Source: Treponema sp.
GTDB lineage: Bacteria; Spirochaetota; Spirochaetia; Treponematales; Breznakiellaceae
Direction of reading: 5' to 3'
Length of the DNA stretch: 64,000 bases
Assembly (NCBI GenBank): GCA_031266075.1
Contig: JAISBS010000094.1
Span: 31,560 to 95,559 of the forward strand
Of the stretch, positions 8,707 through 17,248 are shown one piece after another; within the stretch, counting starts at the first letter, position 1; the number at the start of each line of letters is the position of its first letter. Below the pieces are notes generated by a model. That model saw nothing but the letters and a program-made list of their open reading frames with translations, was not told the origin of the DNA and ran no database searches. The translations under genes were made by a program, and so were the position numbers.

Positions 8707-9153
8707 ATGAACCTCAAAACAGTACTCACGGTAGAAACGATCAGCCGCCATTTGAAAGGAACGTCAAAGGAGGAAATCATCAATGAACTGCTTGATATCC
8801 TTGTGGCGGCCAAAAAAATACCGGACCGGGAGGCCGCTTTCAGCGCGGTGATGGACCGGGAACAGAAGATGTCCACCGGGATGAAACACGGCATCGCCAT
8901 TCCCCACGGAAAAAGCGCCACGATCCACGACCTGGTGGCCTGCATCGGCATTTCGGATAAACCGGTGGATTTTGACTCGCTGGATCACGAGCCCTGCCGG
9001 CTCTTTATTATGACCCTCTCGCCGGTAGAAAAAACGGGGCCCCACCTTCAGTTTCTGGCGGAAATCAGCCTGCTGTTCAAAAGCGCGGAAAAGCGTCAGG
9101 AAATTCTCAATGCGCCCTCGGCAGAGGCGATCCTGAAAATTCTCTCGGAATAA
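8707..9153 (+). CDS. ptsN: PTS EIIA-type regulatory protein (PtsN-like)
   Basis: A 148-residue single-domain EIIA of the fructose/nitrogen class. The phosphorylated histidine sits in GIAIPHG (His67), and the downstream FIMTLSPVEKTGPHLQFLAEI region is typical of the family. In bacteria with a partial PTS this protein is a phosphate-relay regulator rather than a transporter part; its donor would be HPr, whose gene is at 18431. ATG 8707 is chosen over the upstream ATG at 8680 because the promoter at 8672-8700 overlaps the latter, and known family members start close to this point (NLKTVLTVETI). It appears monocistronic, with a GC hairpin at 9159-9176. Confidence 0.9.
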   Translation: MNLKTVLTVETISRHLKGTSKEEIINELLDILVAAKKIPDREAAFSAVMDREQKMSTGMKHGIAIPHGKSATIHDLVACIGISDKPVDFDSLDHEPCRLFIMTLSPVEKTGPHLQFLAEISLLFKSAEKRQEILNAPSAEAILKILSE

Positions 9154-9158
9154 ATCCC

Positions 9159-9176
9159 CCCCGCCCCAAGGCGGGG
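9159..9176 (+). terminator. GC-rich hairpin after ptsN
   Basis: CCCCGCC-N4-GGCGGGG forms a perfect seven-pair stem directly after the ptsN stop. No T-run follows, so termination strength is uncertain. Downstream, the phrase AAACCCTC(A/G)CCGC appears at 9181 and 9243, and again near 274 after copZ. Confidence 0.45.
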
Positions 9177-9261
9177 TATAAAACCCTCACCGCACATGAA
9201 CAACCGCACGGCGGAACCCGAAACGAAAGTTTCCGGGGTATGAAACCCTCGCCGCAAAAAA

Positions 9262-9292
9262 AACCTCTGAAAACCGGGGGTTTTCAGAGGTT
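9262..9292 (-). terminator. Rho-independent terminator of the HEAT-like protein operon
   Basis: Perfect 14-bp inverted repeat AACCTCTGAAAACC around a three-base loop. On the minus strand it is followed by a run of T residues (A-run at about 9256-9263 on the plus strand). It lies about 30 bases after the stop codon at 9324. Confidence 0.85.
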
Positions 9293-9323
9293 CTCCAATA
9301 TCTTTACCGTCCCTTCTCCCAGG

Positions 9324-10508
9324 CTACTTGATATTTTGCAACGCTTCCCTGGCCAGCTCTTTCACCGCCGGGGTCCAGTCCAGGGCGGTAACGGAACTCA
9401 GGGCGGGCCGGGCAATGGCGCGCCCGGTTTTCCCCAGGGCGGGAATGATTTCCCGGATCAGGTCTTCGTCCTTCCGGGTGTGGGCGCCGCTCTGGAGCTT
9501 CCGGTTTATGTCCATCAGAAAGGCCGAAAGCCGCCGGGCGGATTCATCCGTGCCCAGGGCCGCCAGGGTAACAATGGCGTCCAGGGCCTCGTCCCGGTCG
9601 CCGTCCACCCGCTCGGCAAACTGTTTGTAGGACCGTTCCAGCAGCAGGTAAACCGCCTCGTCTTCGGTCTTGTAACGGTTGATCATGTTAATCGCCAGTT
9701 TCCGCATCTGGTTCAGCGCCGTCCGCTGGGCCACCACATTGGTAGAAGCCCGGTGGCCTTCGCTTAAGGCCGCCAGCGCCACGGCGGACTTGGAATCCTC
9801 GGAGGCCGTGGAAGCTTCCATGCTTTGCAGGGCCGTCAGCTTCACCGTGTAGGCATAGCCGCCGCTTTGAATAATCTGGGTCATGTATTCCGTCGGATCC
9901 GCGGAAATAAGGACCAGGGATTTTCCTGCCTGGCTTTTAATCCGATCCGAGTACCAGCCCACGGAGGCAAAGTAGACGGGGAAGTAGCCCGAAGGATCCT
10001 GGTATTTTTCCAGGGCGACAACCGCCCCAAAGGCAATCCGCTCGCCCGTCAGACGATCCGGGGTGGAGGTGGCGTTCAGGTCCGACAGCAGTTTGACCAC
10101 CTGGGGGAGGAAGGCCGTGGCCCGCATCTTTCCCAGGGACATGAGGGCTTCGGCCTTGACCAGGGGGTCGGCAAAGGTTTCCACCGTCCGCCAGAGATCC
10201 GGCGCCGCGGCTGTGTATTTTTCAATCCCCAAAAGCCCGGCCAAAAGCATGGCCTGTTGGTCGGCGGCGCTCCGCTCCGTTACGTTCCTGATGTTCCGAT
10301 AGTTCGTCACCAGGCGGCGGAGGGCCCCGGCGTAAAATTCCCCCGCGCCGTTTACTTTGAGTTCCGCCACATTCTGCAAAATCGCCAGCTGTTCGGAGTT
10401 GGTCTGGGCGCCGTCATACAGATAGCTATAAATCTCCAGTTCCTCGGTCCCGGCAAAACCAAAGGCCGCAACCGCCGTCAGCAATACAATGGTAATAACG
10501 CGCTTCAT
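9324..10508 (-). CDS. Exported HEAT-repeat-like protein
   Basis: A 394-residue protein with a cleavable signal peptide (MKRVITIVLLTAVAAFGFAG). The rest is almost wholly helical, with repeated ~35-40 residue helix pairs such as LVKAEALMSLGKMRATAFLPQVV and TLAALGTDESARRLSAFL, which resemble HEAT/PBS-lyase-type repeats. Such proteins are usually scaffolds; no enzyme motif is visible. Its ATG overlaps the stop of the upstream lipoprotein gene by one base (TAATG), so the two are translationally coupled. A strong terminator follows. The specific family is not recognised. Confidence 0.7.
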   Translation of the reverse strand: MKRVITIVLLTAVAAFGFAGTEELEIYSYLYDGAQTNSEQLAILQNVAELKVNGAGEFYAGALRRLVTNYRNIRNVTERSAADQQAMLLAGLLGIEKYTAAAPDLWRTVETFADPLVKAEALMSLGKMRATAFLPQVVKLLSDLNATSTPDRLTGERIAFGAVVALEKYQDPSGYFPVYFASVGWYSDRIKSQAGKSLVLISADPTEYMTQIIQSGGYAYTVKLTALQSMEASTASEDSKSAVALAALSEGHRASTNVVAQRTALNQMRKLAINMINRYKTEDEAVYLLLERSYKQFAERVDGDRDEALDAIVTLAALGTDESARRLSAFLMDINRKLQSGAHTRKDEDLIREIIPALGKTGRAIARPALSSVTALDWTPAVKELAREALQNIK

Positions 10509-11341
10509 TATTTTCCCCCCTCCTGGCCCGGCCTGGGTGTGTATTCGTATTCCATAATCCGGGTGGACTCGCCCTGGAAATCTTCGATAGTTTTGCGGGT
10601 CATTTGGCCGTCCCGGTTGTATTCGCTGGTAATCCGGAGCTGAACCGCGCCGTCCTGTCCCTTCTGTTCATTTTCCACTTCCACGCCGTCCCGCCATACC
10701 GCGCTGATAACCGTGATCAGTTCCCCGTTTCCGTTGTATATCTTCTGGTCGATCAGGTTTCCCCGGGAATCGTACTGGTTTTCGGTGGAATTGATCTTTT
10801 TGCCGGCGCCGTCCCTGGTCTCCGAGGCAATGACCGCCCCGGCGTCGTTAAACGTATAGAGCGTTTCCGCCAGTTTTACATCGGCGCCGTTTTTGATGAT
10901 CCGGGATACGCGGTTCCCCGCGCTGTCGTAACCGTATTCGTAGGATGAAACAGTTTTGCCCACCTGGTTCGTCAAAAACTCTTTCCACAAAAGGCCCTGC
11001 TCGTTGTATTGATATACGATCCGGTTTTTCAGCCGGTCTTCCACATCCCGCGTCAGCCTGGTGGTCAGCCAGCCCTGTTCATCCTGATAGGCGAATTCTA
11101 CTTTTTCCAGCAGAGCCCCGGAGGCGGAATACCGGCTCTGGCCCAGCATATTGGTAAATGAGGGATCGTACTCCAGGGTAGTGTACTCATCCAGAGACCC
11201 GTCGGCAAAGAGAACCGCCTCCCTGGTCTCCACCATGGCCTGTCCGGTTCTGCCGGAACCGCCCCGCGATCCTTTCTGGCCTGTGGCACAGGAAGAAAAA
11301 ACCAGCGCCAGCGCGCTTATGAGCATTACGATTATCTTCAT
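10508..11341 (-). CDS. Lipoprotein with YD/RHS-like beta repeats
   Basis: A 277-residue lipoprotein. The signal peptide ends at the lipobox FSSC (Cys18), followed by a Gly/Ser linker. The body carries repeats of about 20-25 residues with patterns such as YQYNEQGLL, YEYGYDSAGNRVSRI, YTFNDAGAVIASE, NQYDSRGNLIDQ and SEYNRDGQMTRK, which resemble YD/RHS-type strand-turn-strand repeats. No toxin or cleavage domain follows, so it is not a full Rhs protein; a periplasmic or outer-membrane structural role is likely. The ATG has AAAGGAGG at good spacing. It is first in a two-gene operon with the HEAT-like protein. Confidence 0.75.
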   Translation of the reverse strand: MKIIVMLISALALVFSSCATGQKGSRGGSGRTGQAMVETREAVLFADGSLDEYTTLEYDPSFTNMLGQSRYSASGALLEKVEFAYQDEQGWLTTRLTRDVEDRLKNRIVYQYNEQGLLWKEFLTNQVGKTVSSYEYGYDSAGNRVSRIIKNGADVKLAETLYTFNDAGAVIASETRDGAGKKINSTENQYDSRGNLIDQKIYNGNGELITVISAVWRDGVEVENEQKGQDGAVQLRITSEYNRDGQMTRKTIEDFQGESTRIMEYEYTPRPGQEGGK

Positions 11342-11360
11342 ACCAATTTCTCCCTCCTTT

Positions 11361-11389
11361 ATAGTATGCTACAATTAAAAGATAAACAA
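11361..11389 (-). promoter_or_regulatory. Promoter of the YD-like lipoprotein operon
   Basis: On the minus strand TTGTTT (11389-11384) and TACTAT (11366-11361) are spaced by 17 bases. The start of transcription would fall just before the ribosome site, giving a leader of about 15 bases. The divergent GH5 gene starts at 11407, so the two share this short AT-rich region. Confidence 0.5.
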
Positions 11390-11406
11390 GAGAAAAAGGA
11401 GCGGCG

Positions 11407-13332
11407 ATGCGCATTTTTCAGAACCGGATTCTCGACGACCAGGGGAGAACCCTGATCCTCCGGGGGGTGAACCTGGGGGGCGGTTCCAAAAACCCCATGG
11501 GGCCGCCGGGCTCGGCCTTTTCGGCGGAATCTCTGAAAAACCCGGAGGAGGTCTCCTTTACGGGACGGCCCTTCCCCCTGGAAGAAGCGGAGTCCCATTT
11601 TGAACGGCTGGCCGGGGCGGGTTTTACCTTCCTCCGGCTGGTGATCACCTGGGAGGCGCTGGAACATCAGGGGCCGGGGCTCTACGACGAGGCATATCTG
11701 GCCTATCTGCGGAAAATCCTTCTGGCCGCGGAAAAATGGGGGATTTCGGTCTTTATCGACCCGCATCAGGATGTATGGAGCCGCTGGACCGGCGGCGACG
11801 GGGCTCCGGCCTGGACGCTGGAAAAGCTGGGCATGGACCTGGAAAAGCTGGATGCCACGGGGTCGGCCATTACCCGGCAGCGCTACGCCGAATTCCACGG
11901 GGGCCGGCCCCTGCCCCGGATGGCCTGGCCGGGGAACTACAACCGCTATGCGGCGGCGACCCTGTTCACCCTTTTTTTTGCCGGAACCGCCTACGCGCCG
12001 GGCTTTGAGATAGAGGGCCGGCCCGTTCAGGACTGGCTCCAGGGTCATTATATCGCCGCCATGCGGCACTGTTACCGCCGCCTGAAAAACTGCGCCGCCA
12101 TTGCGGGCTGGGGGACGATGAACGAGCCCCACCACGGTTTTGCCGGGCATCAGGATCTGGGGAGGCCGGAAAACCCGGTGATTCCGGTGGGCCCCAGTCC
12201 CAGCCCCTTTCAGACCATGGCGGCGGCATCGGGCCATCCGGTGAATATCGCCGTGTACGGCGTGGGTCCCGAAAAGCTCCGGCGCCGGGGCCGGGAAACC
12301 CTCAACCCCCAGGGGCTTTCCCTGTTTCGGGAGGGCTTTAGCTGCCCCTGGAAGCAGGCCGGGGTCTGGACCGATGAGGGGGGGGAGCCCCGACTCCTGA
12401 AAAAAGACCATTTTGCCCGGTACCAGGGACGGCCCGCCCGTTTTACTGGCGATTTTCTCAAGCCCTTTATGATCCGGTTTATCGAAACCCTGCGGGAGGT
12501 CAACGGGCGGGCCTTTTTCTTTATCGAGGGGGTGCCGGGGGAGGGACATCCCTCCTGGCAGGAAGGCGACCCTCCCGGCACGGTGAACGCCTTTCACTGG
12601 TACGACGGCCTCGCCCTTTTTACCAAGAGTTTCCGGCCCTGGTTTTCGGTGCGCACGGATACGGCCAAAATCCTGCTGGGCCGAAACCGGGTGCTGGCCT
12701 ATTTCCGGCAGGCGCTGGCGAAGGGCGTCGCCTGGACCAGGGAACAAATGGGGAATATGCCCTGCCTTTTGGGAGAATTCGGCCTGCCCTTTGACCTGAA
12801 TGGCCGGCGGGCCTATAAGACCGGGGACTATTCGATCCATGAAGAGGCCCTTTCCATGTATTATGACGCGGTGGACGCCAACTTCCTCCATTCCACCCTC
12901 TGGAACTACACGGCGGACAACACCCCGGAGGCCGGAGACGGCTGGAACGATGAGGATTTGTCAATTTTTTCAGCCGGAAAAGAGCGGGCCGCCGCCGGAT
13001 GGAAGCGGCCCTACCCCATGGCTGTCGCGGGGGACCTTGTGTCCTTCCGCTGGGACCGGAAACAGGGGCTCTTTACCTGCCGCTTCCGGGCGGATCCGGT
13101 CATTGAGGCTCCAACGGAGATTTTTCTGCCCGGATTCGGGGCGGACCCGGAGATTACGGTGAGTGGCGATCCTGCCGGAATCAGCTGGGAATACCGGCAG
13201 GACATTCAGCGGCTGTACCTCCGGCACAGGGGCCGGGAGGAAGAGGTCGAACTCCGGGTCCGGGTCAACGGTTCCCTGAAAGGGGGGTCAGGCGGACCAG
13301 CCAGGGCCGGGGCGGTTTCGCCGCGGCGATAA
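11407..13332 (+). CDS. Glycoside hydrolase family 5 protein, glycosylceramidase-like
   Basis: A 641-residue (beta/alpha)8 glycosidase of clan GH-A. It starts with RGVNLGGGSK, typical of GH5; acid/base Glu240 lies in NEP and the nucleophile Glu457 in GEFG, with HWYDG and WNYTADN between and after. The long loops, and the C-terminal ~120 residues that look like a beta sandwich, resemble the GH5 group that includes endoglycoceramidases and sterol/ceramide glucosidases. No signal peptide is visible, so a cytoplasmic role on an imported glycoside is likely. The start has AAAGGAG upstream. Its 3' end overlaps the convergent transglycosylase gene by 68 bp. The substrate cannot be read from sequence. 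Confidence 0.85.
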   Translation: MRIFQNRILDDQGRTLILRGVNLGGGSKNPMGPPGSAFSAESLKNPEEVSFTGRPFPLEEAESHFERLAGAGFTFLRLVITWEALEHQGPGLYDEAYLAYLRKILLAAEKWGISVFIDPHQDVWSRWTGGDGAPAWTLEKLGMDLEKLDATGSAITRQRYAEFHGGRPLPRMAWPGNYNRYAAATLFTLFFAGTAYAPGFEIEGRPVQDWLQGHYIAAMRHCYRRLKNCAAIAGWGTMNEPHHGFAGHQDLGRPENPVIPVGPSPSPFQTMAAASGHPVNIAVYGVGPEKLRRRGRETLNPQGLSLFREGFSCPWKQAGVWTDEGGEPRLLKKDHFARYQGRPARFTGDFLKPFMIRFIETLREVNGRAFFFIEGVPGEGHPSWQEGDPPGTVNAFHWYDGLALFTKSFRPWFSVRTDTAKILLGRNRVLAYFRQALAKGVAWTREQMGNMPCLLGEFGLPFDLNGRRAYKTGDYSIHEEALSMYYDAVDANFLHSTLWNYTADNTPEAGDGWNDEDLSIFSAGKERAAAGWKRPYPMAVAGDLVSFRWDRKQGLFTCRFRADPVIEAPTEIFLPGFGADPEITVSGDPAGISWEYRQDIQRLYLRHRGREEEVELRVRVNGSLKGGSGGPARAGAVSPRR

Positions 13333-14116
13333 CCGGAGCCAGCCCCGGCTTCTCCACAGCGGTCTCCGTTTTCCCCGGCGCTCCGGCCTGTCCGGGCCCG
13401 CCCGCCAGGGGGGAAGAACCGCGCAGGGGGAACTCCGCCGCAAAGATCGCTTCGATTTTTTGGCGGGATTCCAGAATCCGGTGGATGTAATCCAGGGTCA
13501 TTTTCGGGGTTCCCTGGGTCTGAACCCGCCCGGTTCCCGCGTTATATATGGCCAGCGCGGCGATTTCCGAGCCCCCCGCGTCCAGGCAGAACCGCAGATG
13601 GCCCATGCCGTACCAGGCGTTTATACTGGGGTTGAAAAAATCAGCCTCCGCCACATTCGGGAACGAACGGTTGTTCAACTGAAACAGGCCCCGGTCTATG
13701 CTTTCGTTCCGGTTTTTCCGGTTCACCGCCCGGGGGTTGTAGCGGCTTTCCTCCCAGCACAGGGCAAAGGCCAGGCCCGGCGGCACTTTAAAGGCGTCCG
13801 CGTTGGACAAAATGACCGAAGCCACCGGCCGGGAACCGCAAAGGGCGGCGAAAAATTCCACTACCTGCTCCCGCCGCACGGGGTTCCGGTACTGTTCCAG
13901 AATCCGGTCTCCTGCGGGTTTTCCGGGGGACAGAAAGGCGGCCCGGACGGAATATTCCGGGGAATCAAGCGCTCCGGCGCCTTCCGCAAGGGCGGACTGG
14001 GCCCTGGTCAATTTACCGGGCCCGCAGGCGGCAATCAGGGCGCAGACGAACAGGGAGCCAAGGATGCCGAAAAGCACCGGCAGGGCTCCGTCAATTTTTA
14101 AAGAAAAAACACGCAC
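13265..14116 (-). CDS. Lytic transglycosylase lipoprotein (SLT domain)
   Basis: A 283-residue envelope protein. The N-terminal hydrophobic segment ends in LIAAC (Cys31), a probable lipobox. The SLT domain follows, with ALCWEESRYNPRAVNR holding the catalytic Glu, then GLFQLNNRSF and IYNAGTGRVQ, all hallmarks of family 1 lytic transglycosylases, which cleave peptidoglycan to anhydromuramyl products. The last ~60 residues are Pro/Ala/Gly-rich. The GTG at 14116 begins seven bases after serA; GAGGAG lies rather far upstream, so a later start such as GTG near 14077 is possible. It is the last gene of the rex-serC-serA operon and overlaps the convergent GH5 gene. Confidence 0.85.
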   Translation of the reverse strand: MRVFSLKIDGALPVLFGILGSLFVCALIAACGPGKLTRAQSALAEGAGALDSPEYSVRAAFLSPGKPAGDRILEQYRNPVRREQVVEFFAALCGSRPVASVILSNADAFKVPPGLAFALCWEESRYNPRAVNRKNRNESIDRGLFQLNNRSFPNVAEADFFNPSINAWYGMGHLRFCLDAGGSEIAALAIYNAGTGRVQTQGTPKMTLDYIHRILESRQKIEAIFAAEFPLRGSSPLAGGPGQAGAPGKTETAVEKPGLAPVIAAAKPPRPWLVRLTPLSGNR

Positions 14117-14122
14117 TTTTTT

Positions 14123-15301
14123 TTAATAAACTCCTCTTTCTATAGTTCTGACGCGGATAATCCCCTCCACCTGTTCCAGCTGCTCTAACGCGGCGTGAGG
14201 GACTTTCTGCTCAATATCGATTATATTATAGGCGAATTCATCCCGGTGGTGGTTAATCAGATCCAGGATATTTATGCCCGCCGATGCCAGTATGGTCGTG
14301 ATCTGCCCCACCATGTTAGGGATGTTCCGGTTTACCACCAGCAGCCGGAAAGGGGCCTGCTGTTCCAAACGGCAGCGGGGGAAATTTACCGAATTCCGGA
14401 CGGCCCCGGATTCCAGATATTCCATGAGTTGCCGAACCGCCATGACCGCGCAGTTGTCCTCCGCTTCCGGGGTGGAAGCCCCCAAATGGGGGATGCAAAT
14501 CACCTGGGGGCAGGCCAAAAGCTCGGCGGAGGGAAAATCGGTGATATAGGCGGAGAGTTTTTCCGCGCCCAGCGCGGTGATGATGTCCGCCTCGTTTACC
14601 AGTCCCCCCCTGGCCAGGTTGATGATCCGGGCGCCCTTCTTCATAAAGCGGAATTTTTCCCCATTCAGGAGCCCCCTGGTGGCGTCCCCCAGCGGGATAT
14701 GGAGGCTAACATAGTCCGCTTTGGACAAAAGCCCCTCCAGCGTATCGGCCCGGATTACCTCCCGGGAGAGGTTCCACGCGGCGTCCACGGAAATAAAGGG
14801 ATCGTAGCCCACTACCTCCATGTCCAGCGCGATGGCGGCGTTGGCTACCATGACCCCGATGGCCCCAAGGCCGATGATCCCCAGGGTTTTACCCCGGAGT
14901 TCCGGCCCTTCAAAACGGGATTTTTCCTTTTCCACCAGATCCGGCACTTCGTCGGCCTGGCCGGCAATGCTTTTCCCCCAGGAAATGCCCCCCAGAATGT
15001 CCCGGGAGGCGAGGAGCAGAGCGGCGATGACCAGTTCCTTGACGGCGTTGGCGTTGCCGCCGGGGGTATTGAAAACCACCACTCCCCGGTCGCTGCATCG
15101 GGCTACGGGGATATTATTCACCCCCGCCCCGGCCCGGGCAATGGCCAGCACCGATTCGGGAATCTCCAGGCCGTGGAGATCCGCGCTCCGGACCAGTATG
15201 GCGTCGGGGTGGGGAATCTCGCTGGCCACCTCGTAGCGATCCCGGGGGAACAGTTCCAGCCCCCGGGGTGAAATTTTATTCATCGTTTGTATGCGAAACA
15301 T
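14123..15301 (-). CDS. serA: D-3-phosphoglycerate dehydrogenase
   Basis: A 392-residue NAD-dependent dehydrogenase that makes 3-phosphohydroxypyruvate, the first step of serine synthesis. The Rossmann motif GIIGLGAIG lies near residue 142, followed by NLARGGLV (substrate Arg) and PHLGAST (catalytic His). The C-terminal ~75 residues form an ACT domain (LLVVNRNIPNMVGQITTILASAGINI), which usually binds serine for feedback inhibition. The length fits the short SerA type with one ACT domain. The start follows AGGACGGATT. It begins nine bases after serC and is followed closely by the transglycosylase gene. Confidence 0.95.
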   Translation of the reverse strand: MFRIQTMNKISPRGLELFPRDRYEVASEIPHPDAILVRSADLHGLEIPESVLAIARAGAGVNNIPVARCSDRGVVVFNTPGGNANAVKELVIAALLLASRDILGGISWGKSIAGQADEVPDLVEKEKSRFEGPELRGKTLGIIGLGAIGVMVANAAIALDMEVVGYDPFISVDAAWNLSREVIRADTLEGLLSKADYVSLHIPLGDATRGLLNGEKFRFMKKGARIINLARGGLVNEADIITALGAEKLSAYITDFPSAELLACPQVICIPHLGASTPEAEDNCAVMAVRQLMEYLESGAVRNSVNFPRCRLEQQAPFRLLVVNRNIPNMVGQITTILASAGINILDLINHHRDEFAYNIIDIEQKVPHAALEQLEQVEGIIRVRTIERGVY

Positions 15302-15310
15302 AATCCGTCC

Positions 15311-16432
15311 TCATTTGCCGTTGGTTTTTTCAAATTGTTCCATGAATTGAATCAGGGCCCGGACGCCCTCAATGGGCATGGCGTTGTAGATGCTGGCCCT
15401 CATGCCCCCTACCAGGCGGTGCCCCGCCAGATTCACCAGTCCCTGGGCCGCAGCCTCTTTGACAAACCGGGTTTCCAGTTCCTCCCGGCGGGCGGGATCG
15501 GCTTCGGTACAGACAAAGGGGATGTTCATCAGGCTCCGGCAGGATTTTTCCACCGGGGAACGGAACAGGCGCGACTGCTCCAGATACCGGTAGAAGAGGC
15601 CCGCTTTTTCCTGATTGAGCCGGGTGATGGCCGGAAGCCCCCCCAGGTTTTTGAGCCACTCCAGCACCAGCCCCATGATGTAGATGCCGTAGCAGGGGGG
15701 GGTGTTATACATGGAGCCTTCCCCGGCGTGGATGTCGTAGCGGAGCAGAGCCGGAACCCAGGAGGGGGCATGGCCGATGAGGTCTTCCCGGATGATCACC
15801 ACCGTCAGCCCCGCGGGGCCGAGGTTTTTCTGGGCCCCCGCGTAGAGGACGCCGAATTTGGCGACCTCCAGCGGCTCCGAGAGGATACAACTGGAAATAT
15901 CCGCCGCCAGCGGAACCGGGCCCGTATCGGGCAGTCCGGCCCATTTGGTTCCCACGATCGTATTGTTCAGGGTGATGTGGTAATAGGCGTCCCCCGGTTC
16001 CGGGGCCGGGGCGGCGGGGATGTAGGTGTAGGCCCGGTCTTTTGAGCTTGCCGGGACAGAGACATCCACAAATTTCGCGGCCTCGGCGGCGGCTTTTTTC
16101 GCCCAGATCCCGGTTTCGATATAGACGGCCTTTTTTCCCGGAGCCTCCGGGCCGGCCTGTTCCCCCGATGCCAGGTTCAGGGGGATCATGGAGAACTGGA
16201 GGGACGCGCCCCCCTGGAGAAACAGAACCCGGTAATTGGGAGGAATCCCCATGAGTTCCCGGAGAAGGGCTTCGGCCCCTTCGATGATGGGCTTAAAATC
16301 CTTTGACCGGTGGCTCATTTCCATCACCGACTGGCCGGCGCCGTTGGCATCGGTCATTTCCGCCGCGGCCCGTTCCAGTACCGGCAGGGGCAGGACCGAG
16401 GGCCCCGGAGAAAAGTTATACACGCGCTTCAT
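15311..16432 (-). CDS. serC: Phosphoserine aminotransferase
   Basis: A 373-residue PLP enzyme of aminotransferase class V that converts 3-phosphohydroxypyruvate and glutamate to phosphoserine. Diagnostic parts are YNFSPGPSVLP at the N-terminus, SHRSKDF, LFLQGGASLQF near residue 70 and the PLP-lysine segment AGAQKNLGPAG near residue 200, with NTPPCYGIYIMGLVLEWL after it. The length is typical. Its ATG overlaps the rex stop by four bases (ATGA), so it is translationally coupled to the redox regulator, and serA follows nine bases later. Confidence 0.95.
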   Translation of the reverse strand: MKRVYNFSPGPSVLPLPVLERAAAEMTDANGAGQSVMEMSHRSKDFKPIIEGAEALLRELMGIPPNYRVLFLQGGASLQFSMIPLNLASGEQAGPEAPGKKAVYIETGIWAKKAAAEAAKFVDVSVPASSKDRAYTYIPAAPAPEPGDAYYHITLNNTIVGTKWAGLPDTGPVPLAADISSCILSEPLEVAKFGVLYAGAQKNLGPAGLTVVIIREDLIGHAPSWVPALLRYDIHAGEGSMYNTPPCYGIYIMGLVLEWLKNLGGLPAITRLNQEKAGLFYRYLEQSRLFRSPVEKSCRSLMNIPFVCTEADPARREELETRFVKEAAAQGLVNLAGHRLVGGMRASIYNAMPIEGVRALIQFMEQFEKTNGK

Positions 16433-17073
16433 TCAATACTCCTTATGCATATTGCCAATTCCCGCAATTCATCCGCCACATAGACATTCCTGACCGCCAT
16501 GTCCGGCGGCAGTTTCAAAACTACCGGGGCAAAATTTACGATGCCCCGGATGCCGGCGGCGGCCAGTTTTTCCGCCGCCCCCTGCGCCGCCTCCGGGGGG
16601 ACGCAGAGGAGGGCCATTTCTATGGAAAAGCGACGGATCACTTCTCCCATTTTATAGGCCGGGTACAGGGGGGCCGGGGACTTCAAAATCTCCACCCGGT
16701 TCACATTGGTGTCGAACCCCGCGGCCAGTTCGAATTCCTCCTCCCCCGAGGGGCCGAAGTCAAAAGACTGGTCGTTCAGATAGGCCGATCCCAGCCGGCC
16801 CAGCCCCACGACACAAAACCGGCGCCGCCGGTCCAGCCCCAGGGCCTTTTTGATCGCCGGGATCAGGGCTGCCGGGGCATAGCCGTTACTGCTCCCCACC
16901 GCATGCCCGCCGTCCCCCAGGAAGGAAATATCCTTTCGGATGGTATGGCTCGGCCAGCCCGTCATCTGTTCCACCTGGGCGGAAGTTACCGGGGCCTCGC
17001 CGCTTTTTTCAAGGATCCGCATAAGCCGCAAAAGCCGCTCCCGTGCCGGCCCGGAGATACTATTCACCATCAT
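16429..17073 (-). CDS. rex: Redox-sensing transcriptional repressor Rex
   Basis: A 214-residue Rex protein, which senses the NADH/NAD+ ratio. The N-terminal winged helix (about 8-75) includes SHTIRKDISFLG. The Rossmann domain starts at FCVVGLGRLGSAYLN (GxGxxG) and continues through FDTN and IEMALLCVPP. NADH binding releases Rex from operators of the form TGTGAA-N4-TTCACA. The start is one of ATG 17073, ATG 17070 or GTG 17067, all behind AGAGG; the region upstream is a tandem duplicate of the start region. It heads the operon with serC, serA and slt, and a matching operator lies at 17293-17310. Confidence 0.9.
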   Translation of the reverse strand: MMVNSISGPARERLLRLMRILEKSGEAPVTSAQVEQMTGWPSHTIRKDISFLGDGGHAVGSSNGYAPAALIPAIKKALGLDRRRRFCVVGLGRLGSAYLNDQSFDFGPSGEEEFELAAGFDTNVNRVEILKSPAPLYPAYKMGEVIRRFSIEMALLCVPPEAAQGAAEKLAAAGIRGIVNFAPVVLKLPPDMAVRNVYVADELRELAICIRSIE

Positions 17074-17167
17074 GGCCTCTATTGGGCCTAGGCCGTGCCG
17101 CCTTTTTCCACACACCCGCCTGCGCGGGATGAAATCGGGCCGGCCCGAAGATGTTATTCACCATCAT
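17060..17167 (-). CDS. Small upstream ORF in the rex leader, created by tandem duplication
   Basis: A 35-codon reading frame that begins at the duplicated copy of the rex start (ATGATGGTGAAT, with AGAAG upstream). Because the repeat period is 94 bases, it is out of frame with rex. It ends with TAG at 17060-17062, a few bases past the rex start codons. The peptide has no recognisable domain beyond its first residues, which copy the rex N-terminus. Translation is possible, and the stop-start overlap would allow coupling to rex; this is inference from layout. Confidence 0.35.
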   Translation of the reverse strand: MMVNNIFGPARFHPAQAGVWKKAARPRPNRGHDGE

Positions 17168-17248
17168 GGCTTCTATTGGGCCTAGGCCGTGCTGCCTTTT
17201 TCCACATACCCGCCTGCGCGGGATGAAATCGGGCCGGCCCGGGTATAC
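17061..17248. repeat. Two tandem copies of a 94-bp unit covering the rex start region
   Basis: Copy one is 17061-17154, copy two 17155-17248. The first 87 bases differ at three positions, all C/T. A further partial match (TATTCA-N2-ATC) begins at 17249, and a fragment before copy one (GATAC) matches the end of copy two. Each unit holds the palindromes GGCCTAGGCC, CCCGC-N4-GCGGG and GGGCCGGCCC. Confidence 0.9.

Noticed and set aside
10508..11341. Rhs/YD-repeat toxin
   Set aside because: Only 277 residues, a lipoprotein, and no core protease or toxin domain follows the repeats.
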